Position numbers and translations under genes: made by a program | Part shown: one piece after another, positions 1 to 8,667 of the stretch | Numbering within the stretch: position 1 is the stretch's first letter | Layout of the letters: every line of letters starts with the position of its first letter | Notes under the pieces: generated by a model | Databases searched by the model: none | What the model was told of the DNA's origin: nothing | Seen by the model: only the letters and a program-made list of their open reading frames with translations | Source of the DNA: Chitinophaga sp. S165 | Lineage (GTDB): Bacteria; Bacteroidota; Bacteroidia; Chitinophagales; Chitinophagaceae | DNA: 64,000 bases | Assembly: GCF_003182155.1 (NCBI RefSeq) | Contig: NZ_QGTG01000006.1 | Coordinates: forward strand, 186,001 to 250,000 | Direction of reading: 5' to 3'

Positions 1-1665
1 GTGTACTGCTGAGTTGTCCAGCGGGTTGTCTCCGTTCTCGATACGAAGGAACCCTGCGCACTGTTCAAATGCTTTATCTCCCAGACGGGTTACTTTCTTC
101 AGTTGTAAACGGTTGCTGAATGCACCGTTCTCCTTGCGGTACTTAACGATGTTTTCCGCCAGGGATGGTCCCAGACCGGATACATAAGCCAGCAGGTGTT
201 TGGATGCCGTATTCAGGTTCACGCCTACGTTGTTCACGCAGCTTACAACAACCCTGTCCAGGCTCTGTTTCAGGCTGGATTGGTTCACGTCGTGCTGATA
301 CTGGCCTACACCGATCGCTTTAGGATCTATTTTCACCAGTTCAGCCAGCGGATCTATCAGCCTGCGGCCAATAGATACTGCGCCACGTACGGTTACGTCG
401 AAATCAGGGAACTCTTCTCTCGCTACTTCTGAAGCAGAATATACGGACGCGCCGCTTTCATTTACCATGAAAACGTTAATCTTCTTGCCGAAGTCGATCT
501 TCTTCACAAATTCTTCTGTTTCACGGCCTGCAGTACCATTACCTACGGCAATAGCAGAGGTGTCATATTTTTCCGCCCATTTTCTCAGCAGGGCTTCAGC
601 ATCGTCTCTCTTGTAGTTCTTTTCCAGCGGATAGATAACGTCGTTATCCAGCATATTACCCTGGTTGTCAAGTGCTACTACTTTACAACCGGTCCTGTAA
701 CCCGGATCGATCGCAATTACGGCTTTTGGTCCTAACGGAGCGGCCAGCAGTAACTGACGAAGGTTTTCGGCGAATACTTCTATCGCTTCAGCATCTGCTG
801 AGTCTTTACCCAATGCGCGGAATTCATTTTCCAGGGATGGGCGCAGTAAACGCTTATAGGAATCAGCAGCGGCTTTTTTCACCTGCTCACTGCTGGCGTT
901 ATTGCCGGTAACGAATTGTTTATCGATGATACCTGTTGCATCTTCCTCTGCAGGACTGATAGTAGCGTACAGGATACCTTCAGACTCACCGCGCAGGATA
1001 GCCAGTACCCTGTGTGATGGAATAGTGCTGATCTCTTCGCTGAACTCAAAATAATCCTTGTATTTTGCGCCTTCTTCCTGCTTGCCTTCGATCACTTTGG
1101 ATGTCAGTACGGCAGTATTGGTGAAAAGTTTACGCAGTTTATCACGTACTTCGGCATTTTCGTTGATCCACTCCGCCATGATATCGCGGGCGCCTTTCAG
1201 CGCTTCGTCCGTAGATGCCACCTGCTCGTTCAGGAACTGTTCTGCAGCACTCTGAGGAGCATTCTCCTGCTGTTCGAAGAGCAGTTTTGCCAGTGGCTCC
1301 AGACCTTTTTCGATAGCCTGTGTACCTCTTGTTTTGCGTTTTGGTTTATATGGGAGATAAATGTCTTCCAGTTCGGTAAGCACCCAGGTACCTTCAATTT
1401 TTGCCAGTAGCTCAGGAGTCATTTTCTCCTGGTCAGTAATGGTTTTGATAATGAAAGCGCGGCGATCATCCACTTCCTGGTAGCGTTTCTGAAGATCTTC
1501 GATCTTCCCGATCTGAACCTCGTCCAGACTACCCGTCACTTCCTTACGGTAGCGACTGATGAAAGGCACGGTGGACCCTTCCGCCAGCAAATTCATGGTG
1601 TTCTCCGCTTGTCGCGCTGAGATGTTCAGCTCCGCTGAAATTAGCGCAATGTGTTTGCTATTCAT
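1..1665 (-). CDS. tex: Tex-family RNA-binding transcription accessory protein (3' end outside window)
   Basis: Tex proteins bind RNA/ssDNA and act with the transcription machinery; they carry a Tex N-terminal helical domain, a YqgF/RNase H-like domain, helix-hairpin-helix repeats and a C-terminal S1 domain. Read on the minus strand from ATG at 1665, the frame stays open for 555 codons to the left edge. The start reads MNSKHIALISAEL; the segment KRKTRGTQAIEKGLEPLA near residues 105-125 is typical of the Tex N-terminal domain, and near the window edge a helix-hairpin-helix region (YVSGLGPSLAENIVKYRKE) precedes NPLDNSAVH. Tex is usually about 750 residues, so about 200 residues including the S1 domain lie outside. 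Family call is firm; gene is truncated only by the window. Confidence 0.93.
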   Translation of the reverse strand, partial: MNSKHIALISAELNISARQAENTMNLLAEGSTVPFISRYRKEVTGSLDEVQIGKIEDLQKRYQEVDDRRAFIIKTITDQEKMTPELLAKIEGTWVLTELEDIYLPYKPKRKTRGTQAIEKGLEPLAKLLFEQQENAPQSAAEQFLNEQVASTDEALKGARDIMAEWINENAEVRDKLRKLFTNTAVLTSKVIEGKQEEGAKYKDYFEFSEEISTIPSHRVLAILRGESEGILYATISPAEEDATGIIDKQFVTGNNASSEQVKKAAADSYKRLLRPSLENEFRALGKDSADAEAIEVFAENLRQLLLAAPLGPKAVIAIDPGYRTGCKVVALDNQGNMLDNDVIYPLEKNYKRDDAEALLRKWAEKYDTSAIAVGNGTAGRETEEFVKKIDFGKKINVFMVNESGASVYSASEVAREEFPDFDVTVRGAVSIGRRLIDPLAELVKIDPKAIGVGQYQHDVNQSSLKQSLDRVVVSCVNNVGVNLNTASKHLLAYVSGLGPSLAENIVKYRKENGAFSNRLQLKKVTRLGDKAFEQCAGFLRIENGDNPLDNSAVH

Positions 1666-1707
1666 GAATTAAAAATTAGTAGTTTTCCGGTTAACCAAAA
1701 CCGGCGG

Positions 1708-1737
1708 CAAATGTAACTAAATTGCCCTTTCCGTCAA
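1708..1737 (-). promoter_or_regulatory. Bacteroidota-type promoter of tex
   Basis: On the minus strand TTG (1737-1735) is followed after 19 nt by TACATTTG (1715-1708), matching the TTTG/TAnnTTTG pattern of the primary sigma factor in Bacteroidota. Transcription would start near 1702 and leave a leader of about 35 nt. Inferred from pattern only. Confidence 0.5.
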
Positions 1738-1789
1738 CAAAAAGAAATTAACATAAATCCCATACAGACGTCCCCCTCCGGGAATTCTT

Positions 1790-1797
1790 TATATTTG
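1790..1797 (+). promoter_or_regulatory. Possible -7 element of mazG
   Basis: TATATTTG ends 4 nt before the mazG ATG at 1802. No good -33 element is visible. If used, the transcript would be practically leaderless. Confidence 0.35.
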
Positions 1798-1801
1798 ACA
1801 G

Positions 1802-2569
1802 ATGGAAAATAATTCGGCCTTCAACCGCTTGCTGGAAATCATGGATGATTTACGCGAAAAATGCCCATGGGACAGGAAGCAGACCATCCAGACCCTCCGA
1901 CAACAAACCATAGAAGAATTATACGAACTGGCAGACGCGATCACTGACCAGGACTGGAAATCAATAAAAGAAGAATTGGGAGACCTGCTCCTGCATATTG
2001 TATTCTATGCGAAGATCGGTAAAGAGCAGCAGCAATTTACCATGGATGATGTCATTAACGGCATCTGCGAAAAACTCATCTACCGCCACCCACATATCTA
2101 TGGCGATGTGAAGGTGGAAAATGAAGAAGAAGTCAAACAGAACTGGGAGAAACTTAAACTGAAAGAAGGTAAAACCTCCGTACTCAGTGGCGTGCCTGTA
2201 TCTCTGCCGGCCCTGGTAAAGGCTATGCGCCTCCAGTCCAAAGCCAAACAGGTAGGATTTGAATGGGATAACATCGATCAGGTTTGGGAAAAGGTCCGGG
2301 AAGAACTTGATGAACTGCATGAGGTGGTACAACTGGGCCAGCCTGACAAAATAGAGGACGAATTTGGCGATGTAATGTTCTCACTGGTGAACTATTCCCG
2401 CTTTCTGAAAGTAGACGCGGAAAACGCCCTGGAACGCACCAATAAGAAGTTCATCCGCCGGTTCCAGCACATGGAAAAAATGGCAGCCGCACAGGGCAGA
2501 ACGCTCGATGAAATGTCGCTGACAGAAATGGATGGCCTCTGGAACGAAGTGAAAAAATCAGAAAAATAA
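1802..2569 (+). CDS. mazG: Nucleoside triphosphate pyrophosphohydrolase MazG
   Basis: MazG hydrolyses (d)NTPs to monophosphates and pyrophosphate, cleaning damaged or non-canonical nucleotides and modulating alarmone responses. The 255-residue protein has the two tandem MazG domains expected for the full-length enzyme. The first has CPWDRKQT followed by EELYELADAI and EELGDLLLHIVFYA, which supply the acidic metal-binding helix residues. The second has EELDELHEVV and EDEFGDVMFSLVNYSR. Between them lies HPHIYGDV, a family hallmark. Length matches the E. coli enzyme class (about 260). The ATG lies 4 nt after a TATATTTG element. Its TAA is separated by 5 nt from the downstream kinase start, so the two are probably co-transcribed. 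Confidence 0.95.
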   Translation: MENNSAFNRLLEIMDDLREKCPWDRKQTIQTLRQQTIEELYELADAITDQDWKSIKEELGDLLLHIVFYAKIGKEQQQFTMDDVINGICEKLIYRHPHIYGDVKVENEEEVKQNWEKLKLKEGKTSVLSGVPVSLPALVKAMRLQSKAKQVGFEWDNIDQVWEKVREELDELHEVVQLGQPDKIEDEFGDVMFSLVNYSRFLKVDAENALERTNKKFIRRFQHMEKMAAAQGRTLDEMSLTEMDGLWNEVKKSEK

Positions 2570-2574
2570 AGAAG

Positions 2575-5500
2575 TTGCTGGATATCAAAGAAATAAGGCT
2601 TTTTTTCATCCGCCATGGATATCTCCTGATCATTGCTGCCTGGTTATTCACCTTTTCATTCCTTTTCAGCAATTACTGGTCATACTATTCCTCTCCGCAG
2701 GGTGTTAAACGCAGCCTGGAGAAAAGTCTGCGGCATCGGGAAATGGCTTTTGAAGAGCTCACAAAAGACACCACGCTGATCGAGCACATCTTTTCCCGTG
2801 ATCAGAATGAACAGGATGCCAGGCGGCTGGTAAAACAGGACTTCTACCTCTTCGCCTATGACAGCAGTACCGCCAGCCGCTGGCTGGTATACTGGAGCAC
2901 GAACCTGATGCTGCCGGAAGAATGGCAGGCCCCGCTTAGCCCCGGTATCCGCTTCCTGAAAATGAAGAACGGGTACTACGAAGTGATCTGTAAGAAACTG
3001 CCCGGCAAACAACCCGGGCATGAACGATATATTCTCGGGGCTATCCCCGTCATGATGGAATATAACATCAGTAACAACTACCTGGTAGATCATTTTTACG
3101 ATAAACCGGCCCTGGGTTTGGAATATACCATCCATCTCAAACCCCCCGGTATTCCCGTGCTGAATGGCCAGGACCTGATACTTTTCTACCTGTATTACGA
3201 TCGTGCCCTCGACGCCGGACCGCCTAACCTGCTCAGCGTCGTTCTACGAGTATTGGGATGTATCTGTGTACTGATATTTATCAACCTCTTTGCTACCATG
3301 CTGGCCAGACAGAAAAATCCCATGTACGGCTTTTTCTTTCTGTTTGGCGTCATCATTTTCTGTCGTACGCTGAGTTATTTCTATCCCTTTCCTTTTAACC
3401 TGCGTGCACTCAATATCTTCACGCCGCTCATCTATGCGAAGGACGAGATATTCCGCTCCCTGGGCGATCTGCTGCTGAACGTATTACTCGGCTTCTGGCT
3501 GCTGCTTTTCTTCCGTGAGCACGTTAAGACCATTAAACCGCCCATTGTTAAAAATCACTGGCAACAACGTCTGGTTATCATCCTTGCGAGTTTCATCATG
3601 TATATCGTGGGCGAGTTCTTGTCGGAACTGATCCAGAGCCTTGTGATCGACTCCAGGATCTCGTTTGATGTAGCTAACCCTTTCAGCCTGAACGAATACA
3701 GTATCATCGGTTTTGTGATCCTGGGTTTTATCTCGTTCAGTTTCCTGTTCTTCTCGCAGATCATCAACTATCTGCTCAATGAACTGACCAATTTCCGGCA
3801 CCGTACGAAATATATCTTCCTTGCCGCTGTTGGTATGATATGGCTTACATTCCGCCTGCAGAACCCGGAGATATATTACTCCGTCGCCATGGTCATCTGG
3901 CTGATCATTTATGTCGTGTTGCTGGATGTACTGTCTTATCGCTTTGAGAATAGTCTGGCTACGGTCCCTTTCCTCTTCTGGTTATTCCTGCTGACCATCA
4001 CTACCTCGGCTGTACTGGTGTATTACAATGACCAGAAAGAGATCAGCCTGCGGGAACGTATGGCGGTAGAGTTATCCAAACAGAAAGACCCATACGTGGA
4101 AATGCTGCTCACCGATGTGACCCGGCAAATGGAAGAAGACGAGCTTTTGCAGCTCTTCTTTCAGCAAAGCGCCGGCAGTACAGGCAGAAACATGCCACAG
4201 TCCGCACTGGAAAACGAACTGAAACAGAAATACTTTAAAGGCTACCTGGGACGCTTCAACGTAAGCTTCTATGCCTTTAACGAATATTTTGAACCTATCT
4301 ACGGTGGCGATACGTCTACCTTTCCCACACTAAGCAGACGCATGCTGATGGGGTCTGAACTGATAGGCAACGAATTGTACTACAATGAGCGTAGCTTCAA
4401 TGATTACAGTTATATCGGCCGTAAAGACTTCTACAACAACGGAATGCCATCCGGCTACCTGGTGTATGAACTGACGCCGGCGGTGATCAATACACAGCGC
4501 CTCTATCCTGAACTGCTCGTAGATGGAGAGATCTATGACCCCGAGAAGGAGTCTTCCGTCGCCTATTCTTACGCTATCTATGACCAGGGACAACTCGTTA
4601 GTAACAACAACGATTTTGCATTCCCTGTAAAACTATATGCTTCGGACATTCCGAAAGACGAGATCACGATCTTATCGGAAAAAGGGTATTCCAGGCTCAC
4701 CTATAAAGCCTCGAAAGATAAGGTAGTGATCGTAGTGAAGGAGAACAGGAGCTTCGTTGAGTTCATCACGCTGTTCGCCTACATGTTCTGTCTCTTTCTG
4801 CTGATCATCGCTATTTACAGGGTGCTGGACCTGCTGGTAAAGGCAAGGATGCGTATCGGGAACCTCAAGGCGCTGATCAATATCAGCATCCGTAAAAAGG
4901 TGCATGGTACCATCATTTTCATCGTTGTATTCGCGTTCATCATATTGGGTCTGACAACCATCCTCTTCTTCATAGACCGCTCGGAAAGGGAGAATAAGGA
5001 ACGGCTGAGCCGCACCATCAATGAGGTCTCTCACGATGTAGAAAAGGTGTTTGCCGATCAGCGCATGTTCGATGACCTGGAAGATCTGTACGATCCCATT
5101 TTCCAGGCCAGTCTGACATCTGCCATAGGAGAGATAGCAGACGAGCGTGCGCTTGACATCAATGTGTATGACAGGGACGGCAACTTACAGGTCACCACAC
5201 AACCGCTGATCACAGAGAAGGGATTGCTGTCAAGGAAGATCAATCCGGATGCATTCCTGCAATTGTACCGCGATCCTAAGATTCAGTGGATCCAGAAGGA
5301 AAAGATCGGGTCAATGAAATATCTGTCAGGATATGCGCCCTTACGTAGTAACGGAGAAATCTTCGCTTACCTGAACGTGCCTTATTTTGCTACGCAGACG
5401 GAGTTAAATCAACAGATCTCCAACTTCCTGGTAGCATTGATCAACTTTAACGCTTTCATCTTCCTCATAGCCGGTTTACTGGCCCTGCTGATCACTAATT

Positions 5501-6348
5501 CCATTACCAAGTCATTCTCCCTGGTAACGGAAAAACTGCGTCACGTGAGCCTGGGACAGCAGAACGATGAGATAGAATGGGAAAAGGATGACGAGATTGG
5601 GGCCCTGGTGAAAGAATATAATAAGATGGTGCGTAAGCTGGAAGTGAGTGCCGCCAGGCTGGCGAAGAGCGAAAGGGAAGGCGCCTGGAGGGAAATGGCC
5701 CGGCAGGTAGCCCACGAGATCAAAAACCCGCTCACGCCCATGAAGCTGAGCATCCAATACCTGCAGCGTGCGATAAACAATGACGCTCCAAACGTAAAGC
5801 AGCTGGCACATAACGTAGCGCATACACTGGTAGAACAGATAGAGCATCTGGCGAATATCGCCTCGGACTTCTCTGCTTTCTCCCGCATCGATGAAGCTAA
5901 TAGCGAAGTGTTGTTGCTGAATGAAGTACTTCACTCCCTGAAAGACCTGTACCAGAGCCATGAGAACTGTAATATCCATTTCGCGCCTCCTGGCCGTGCC
6001 TACTATATTTTTGCCGATAAAACACAGATGAACCGCCTGTTCACTAACCTCTTACAGAACGCCGTACAGGCATTGCCGGAAGGCAGGGTAGGACATGTCA
6101 CCATCGCCATGGAGCAGGCGGAAGACGGCTGGGTAGTAGTTAGTGTGGAAGATAACGGAGAGGGCATCCCTCCGGAGATCCAGCCTAAGATCTTTGTGCC
6201 GAACTTTACGACCAAAAACTCTGGTACCGGCCTCGGACTGGCCATGTGTAAGAACATTGTTGAGCAGGCGAGGGGAGAGATCTGGTTTGAGACGCAGTTA
6301 ACGGTTGGGACGACTTTCTATGTGAGGCTGCCGCTGGAAAAGGTGTGA
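2575..6348 (+). CDS. Very large membrane sensor histidine kinase (NtrY-like)
   Basis: A 1257-residue membrane histidine kinase. One membrane segment lies near residues 14-34, followed by an extracytoplasmic region, a block of about eight segments (roughly 220-480), a second long extracytoplasmic region with another segment near 735-755, and segments near 790-815 and 955-980. A HAMP-like linker (about 980-1030) precedes HisKA with AHEIKNPLTP (phospho-acceptor His1047) and HATPase_c with NLLQNAVQAL, DNGEGIPPEI and GTGLGLAMCKNIVE. The NtrY-type H-box plus HAMP suggests a two-component sensor, but no response regulator is adjacent. The start is TTG at 2575: no in-frame ATG exists before residue 57, which would remove the first membrane segment. 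Signal sensed is unknown. Confidence 0.85.
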   Translation: MLDIKEIRLFFIRHGYLLIIAAWLFTFSFLFSNYWSYYSSPQGVKRSLEKSLRHREMAFEELTKDTTLIEHIFSRDQNEQDARRLVKQDFYLFAYDSSTASRWLVYWSTNLMLPEEWQAPLSPGIRFLKMKNGYYEVICKKLPGKQPGHERYILGAIPVMMEYNISNNYLVDHFYDKPALGLEYTIHLKPPGIPVLNGQDLILFYLYYDRALDAGPPNLLSVVLRVLGCICVLIFINLFATMLARQKNPMYGFFFLFGVIIFCRTLSYFYPFPFNLRALNIFTPLIYAKDEIFRSLGDLLLNVLLGFWLLLFFREHVKTIKPPIVKNHWQQRLVIILASFIMYIVGEFLSELIQSLVIDSRISFDVANPFSLNEYSIIGFVILGFISFSFLFFSQIINYLLNELTNFRHRTKYIFLAAVGMIWLTFRLQNPEIYYSVAMVIWLIIYVVLLDVLSYRFENSLATVPFLFWLFLLTITTSAVLVYYNDQKEISLRERMAVELSKQKDPYVEMLLTDVTRQMEEDELLQLFFQQSAGSTGRNMPQSALENELKQKYFKGYLGRFNVSFYAFNEYFEPIYGGDTSTFPTLSRRMLMGSELIGNELYYNERSFNDYSYIGRKDFYNNGMPSGYLVYELTPAVINTQRLYPELLVDGEIYDPEKESSVAYSYAIYDQGQLVSNNNDFAFPVKLYASDIPKDEITILSEKGYSRLTYKASKDKVVIVVKENRSFVEFITLFAYMFCLFLLIIAIYRVLDLLVKARMRIGNLKALINISIRKKVHGTIIFIVVFAFIILGLTTILFFIDRSERENKERLSRTINEVSHDVEKVFADQRMFDDLEDLYDPIFQASLTSAIGEIADERALDINVYDRDGNLQVTTQPLITEKGLLSRKINPDAFLQLYRDPKIQWIQKEKIGSMKYLSGYAPLRSNGEIFAYLNVPYFATQTELNQQISNFLVALINFNAFIFLIAGLLALLITNSITKSFSLVTEKLRHVSLGQQNDEIEWEKDDEIGALVKEYNKMVRKLEVSAARLAKSEREGAWREMARQVAHEIKNPLTPMKLSIQYLQRAINNDAPNVKQLAHNVAHTLVEQIEHLANIASDFSAFSRIDEANSEVLLLNEVLHSLKDLYQSHENCNIHFAPPGRAYYIFADKTQMNRLFTNLLQNAVQALPEGRVGHVTIAMEQAEDGWVVVSVEDNGEGIPPEIQPKIFVPNFTTKNSGTGLGLAMCKNIVEQARGEIWFETQLTVGTTFYVRLPLEKV

Positions 6349-6381
6349 TCATTTGTCCAATTCAAATCATTGTATACCGAT

Positions 6382-6412
6382 CGACCCGCTGCGGCGGGTC
6401 GTCTTGTTTTTG
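6382..6412 (+). terminator. Intrinsic terminator after the NtrY-like kinase
   Basis: CGACCCGC (6382-6389) pairs with GCGGGTCG (6394-6401) across a 4-nt loop and is followed by TCTTGTTTTT. Confidence 0.75.
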
Positions 6413-6461
6413 GCCGGTTTGTTATCTACATATTGCATTTGCGGGGCGTACGTATATATAT

Positions 6462-6628
6462 CGTTTCCCGGGGTTGTCACCCCGCGCTACAAACAGGGGA
6501 CCCCTAACGGGGTCTTATCGGCATTATCCATTGCTGTTTGTTTATATACGCGAATTCATCCCCGGAGATCCAACAAAACACAATAGGACCCCGCTGTTTG
6601 TAGCGCGGGGTGACAACCCTGGGGAACG
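6462..6628. repeat. Inverted pair of REP-like hairpins (BIME-like)
   Basis: The gap 6349-6759 has no convincing gene. Its main content is an inverted repeat: arm 6462-6496 and arm 6594-6628 match at 33 of 35 positions. Each arm contains a small stem-loop (CGGGGT-TGTC-ACCCCG in the left arm) and a GTAG tetranucleotide beside it (6600-6603 in the right arm; CTAC 6487-6490 in the left). GTAG next to a palindromic hairpin is the recognition signature of REP sequences mobilised by RAYT transposases. A further hairpin GACCCC-TAAC-GGGGTC lies at 6499-6514. No transposase is in the window. Confidence 0.6.
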
Positions 6629-6701
6629 CATGGGAAAACGCGAAACGGCATTGACAAAACTGAACGCGACAACATCCACGTCAATATTCAAACGCAAAAA
6701 A

Positions 6702-6729
6702 ATACCGTCCCGAATGAACGAGACGGTAT
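6702..6729 (-). terminator. Terminator of the yceD-rpmF-plsX operon
   Basis: On the minus strand ATACCGTC (6729-6722) pairs with GACGGTAT (6709-6702), and the stem is followed by a run of T residues (6701-6696 read in reverse). Confidence 0.65.
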
Positions 6730-6759
6730 CAATACCTTTCATTTTCTATAGGATGTAAA

Positions 6760-7701
6760 CTATTTCACAAAGCTTTCGCGGATTTTGTCCAGCAGCTTTG
6801 TTTCGATCATCTGTTGCGCCAGCGCGATCATGTTTTTAAAGGCAACGGCTTTTGCAATACCGTGACCGATGATCACCGGTTGTGAAACACCCAATACGGG
6901 GGTACCACCATAGGTCTCGTGATCGAATTTTTGCATGTATTCATCGTTGATATTGCGTCTTACTGCGATATCATGGATAGATTCAGCCAATTTCAACACG
7001 ATATTACCGGTAAATCCTTCACACACGATCACATCTGCTTTGTTAGTGAAAACATCCCGTCCTTCTACGTTACCGATGAAGTTCAGCAGCGGATTGTCTT
7101 TGAGTAACGGATAAGTCGCCTGTGCCAGGAGGTTACCTTTACCTTCTTCTTCACCAATGTTCAACAATCCTACTTTAGGATTGTCGTTCTTCAGTATGTG
7201 TTGGGAGTAAAGGGAGCCGAGAATGGCAAATTGCAACAGGTTTTCCGGTTTACAGTCCGCGTTGATACCAACATCCAGTAACAGCCCGTAAGAACCATCT
7301 TCCCGGGGAACGGGAGTGGAGATTGTAGGCCGTTGTATACCTTCAATCGCCTTGATGGAATAGAAAGTGCCGACCATCATCGCACCGGTATTACCGGCGC
7401 TGATAAAGGCATCAACTTTACCCTTCTGTAACAGATGGAAGCCGATACCAATAGAAGACTGCGGTTTCTCCTTCAGGGCTTTGGTAGGATGTTCATTCAT
7501 CCCGATTACCTGGGATGAATGAACAACTGAATATTTTGATTGGTCTAACTGCGCATCTGACAACAAAGGCCTTAGAGCTTCTTCATCACCAATCAGCACC
7601 AGGTGCGCGTCTGTAGCAACAGTGTCTAAAAATAATTTTACTCCTTTTACTGCTTCGAGAGGGGCGAAGTCGCCACCCATCATATCAAGCCCGATTCTCA
7701 T
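6760..7701 (-). CDS. plsX: Phosphate acyltransferase PlsX
   Basis: PlsX converts acyl-ACP and phosphate into acyl-phosphate, the acyl donor for PlsY in the first step of phospholipid synthesis. It is a soluble protein that works at the inner membrane face. The 313-residue sequence opens with MRIGLDMMGGDFAP, the family N-terminus, and contains SAGNTGAMM, VCEGFTGNIVLK and GGTPVLGVSQPVIIGHG, all diagnostic. Length is slightly short of the usual 320-350 but both ends are intact. It is the last gene of a minus-strand operon after yceD and rpmF (44-nt gap to rpmF), the classic arrangement, but fabH, which often follows, is not next. Confidence 0.97.
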   Translation of the reverse strand: MRIGLDMMGGDFAPLEAVKGVKLFLDTVATDAHLVLIGDEEALRPLLSDAQLDQSKYSVVHSSQVIGMNEHPTKALKEKPQSSIGIGFHLLQKGKVDAFISAGNTGAMMVGTFYSIKAIEGIQRPTISTPVPREDGSYGLLLDVGINADCKPENLLQFAILGSLYSQHILKNDNPKVGLLNIGEEEGKGNLLAQATYPLLKDNPLLNFIGNVEGRDVFTNKADVIVCEGFTGNIVLKLAESIHDIAVRRNINDEYMQKFDHETYGGTPVLGVSQPVIIGHGIAKAVAFKNMIALAQQMIETKLLDKIRESFVK

Positions 7702-7745
7702 GAACGTTTAGGTTTGTCTGTTTGGTCGGGGTAAAAATAGTAAAA

Positions 7746-7940
7746 TTATTTAGTGCTGCTTTGTTTTTCCAATACTACTTTTCCTCTGTAGTACAGTTTG
7801 TTCTCTACCCAGTGAGCACGATGTCTCAGGTGCACTTCACCAGTTGCGCTATCTGTGCTTAAAGTATCCGCAAAGGCCTTGTAATGCGTCCTTCTCTTAG
7901 CTGATCTTTGCTGAGAATGTCTGCGTTTCGGATTTGGCAT
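7746..7940 (-). CDS. rpmF: Ribosomal protein bL32
   Basis: Structural protein of the 50S subunit. The 64-residue protein starts MPNPKRRHSQQRSAKRRTHY, the conserved basic N-terminus of bL32, and continues with LRHRAHW. The four cysteines of Zn-binding bL32 versions are absent, so this is the cysteine-less form. It sits between yceD (73-nt gap) and plsX (44-nt gap), the near-universal yceD-rpmF-plsX order that ties ribosome and membrane synthesis together. Confidence 0.97.
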   Translation of the reverse strand: MPNPKRRHSQQRSAKRRTHYKAFADTLSTDSATGEVHLRHRAHWVENKLYYRGKVVLEKQSSTK

Positions 7941-8013
7941 CGTATTTAAGTTTTAATTGTCCTTGTTTAGTGTTTAATAAGTAATATCAGTCGCCGCCTT
8001 TGTCGCCGGATAC

Positions 8014-8550
8014 TCAGTTCTGACGGAATTGGTCCAGATCTTTCCAGATCGGATTGTCTTTATCGCCAGCCTGCCGGTTCATTTGGTCAAGCATGTCCAG
8101 TACCTTTGGATCACAGCCACTCTTGCCCGTACTGTCATCAGGATGAATACGTTGCATCGGGATACTGAGATTAATGAACTCATAGATCCATTCCGCAACA
8201 TTCAGATGAGATTCCGTTTTGGATATGTAAGCCACATCCGGGTCCTCATCCTCCTTCATTTCGTCCGGATTCTCCACCATTTTCACAACCTGGTCAAAAT
8301 CATCCCAGAGCTGTAACTCAAATGGTTGTCCGCAACGGTCACAATTGACTGTCACCTTTCCGCCAATCTCGAATTTTAACAGGAAAAAATTACTCTTCTT
8401 GTCTAACAACAACTTCACAGTTGCGTTACAATCACTGAAATCCTGCGGTCCGTAGTTTTCAAAGAAACTATCCGTAATTTGGTACTCAAATGTATGCTCT
8501 CCGGGCTTCAATCCCACAAAGGCAATATCAAATTGACGGAGTGCTTTCAT
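8014..8550 (-). CDS. yceD: YceD/DUF177 family protein
   Basis: YceD proteins are small conserved proteins encoded upstream of rpmF; they are linked to 23S rRNA accumulation or 50S assembly. From ATG at 8550 the protein has 178 residues (MKALRQFDIAFVGLKPGE). A central CDRCGQPFELQL segment gives the family's Cys-x-x-Cys pair, followed by an acidic stretch (NPDEMKEDEDPDVAYIS) and the helix WIYEFINLSIPMQRIH. An upstream TTG at 8580 would also be in frame, but the predicted -7 element covers that site and GAGG lies at a proper distance before 8550, so 8550 is preferred. Confidence 0.88.
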   Translation of the reverse strand: MKALRQFDIAFVGLKPGEHTFEYQITDSFFENYGPQDFSDCNATVKLLLDKKSNFFLLKFEIGGKVTVNCDRCGQPFELQLWDDFDQVVKMVENPDEMKEDEDPDVAYISKTESHLNVAEWIYEFINLSIPMQRIHPDDSTGKSGCDPKVLDMLDQMNRQAGDKDNPIWKDLDQFRQN

Positions 8551-8577
8551 AATAAAATCCTCACTTTTAGAGGGATG

Positions 8578-8607
8578 CAAAGGTAACCAAATATTTGCAA
8601 TTGCAAA
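8578..8607 (-). promoter_or_regulatory. Promoter of the yceD-rpmF-plsX operon
   Basis: On the minus strand TTTG (8607-8604), 18 nt, then TACCTTTG (8585-8578). Transcription would start near 8571, giving a leader of about 20 nt that carries GAGG before the yceD ATG. It overlaps the divergent promoter at 8594-8622. Confidence 0.65.
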
Positions 8608-8622
8608 AATTTCCTAATTTTG
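8594..8622 (+). promoter_or_regulatory. Promoter of the hybrid histidine kinase
   Basis: TTTG (8594-8597), 17 nt, then TAATTTTG (8615-8622), matching the Bacteroidota primary promoter. The start point near 8629 lies downstream of the TTG at 8620, so translation must begin at 8668 or 8707. The -33 region is interleaved with that of the opposite yceD promoter. Confidence 0.6.
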
Positions 8623-8667
8623 TTGATTCCCAACATAATATTTATATATTGTATACAGTATAAATTT

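Noticed and set aside
6345-6758. Open frame of 137 codons in the gap after the NtrY-like kinase
   Set aside because: It runs across the inverted REP-like repeat and two terminators and has no family resemblance or start signal.
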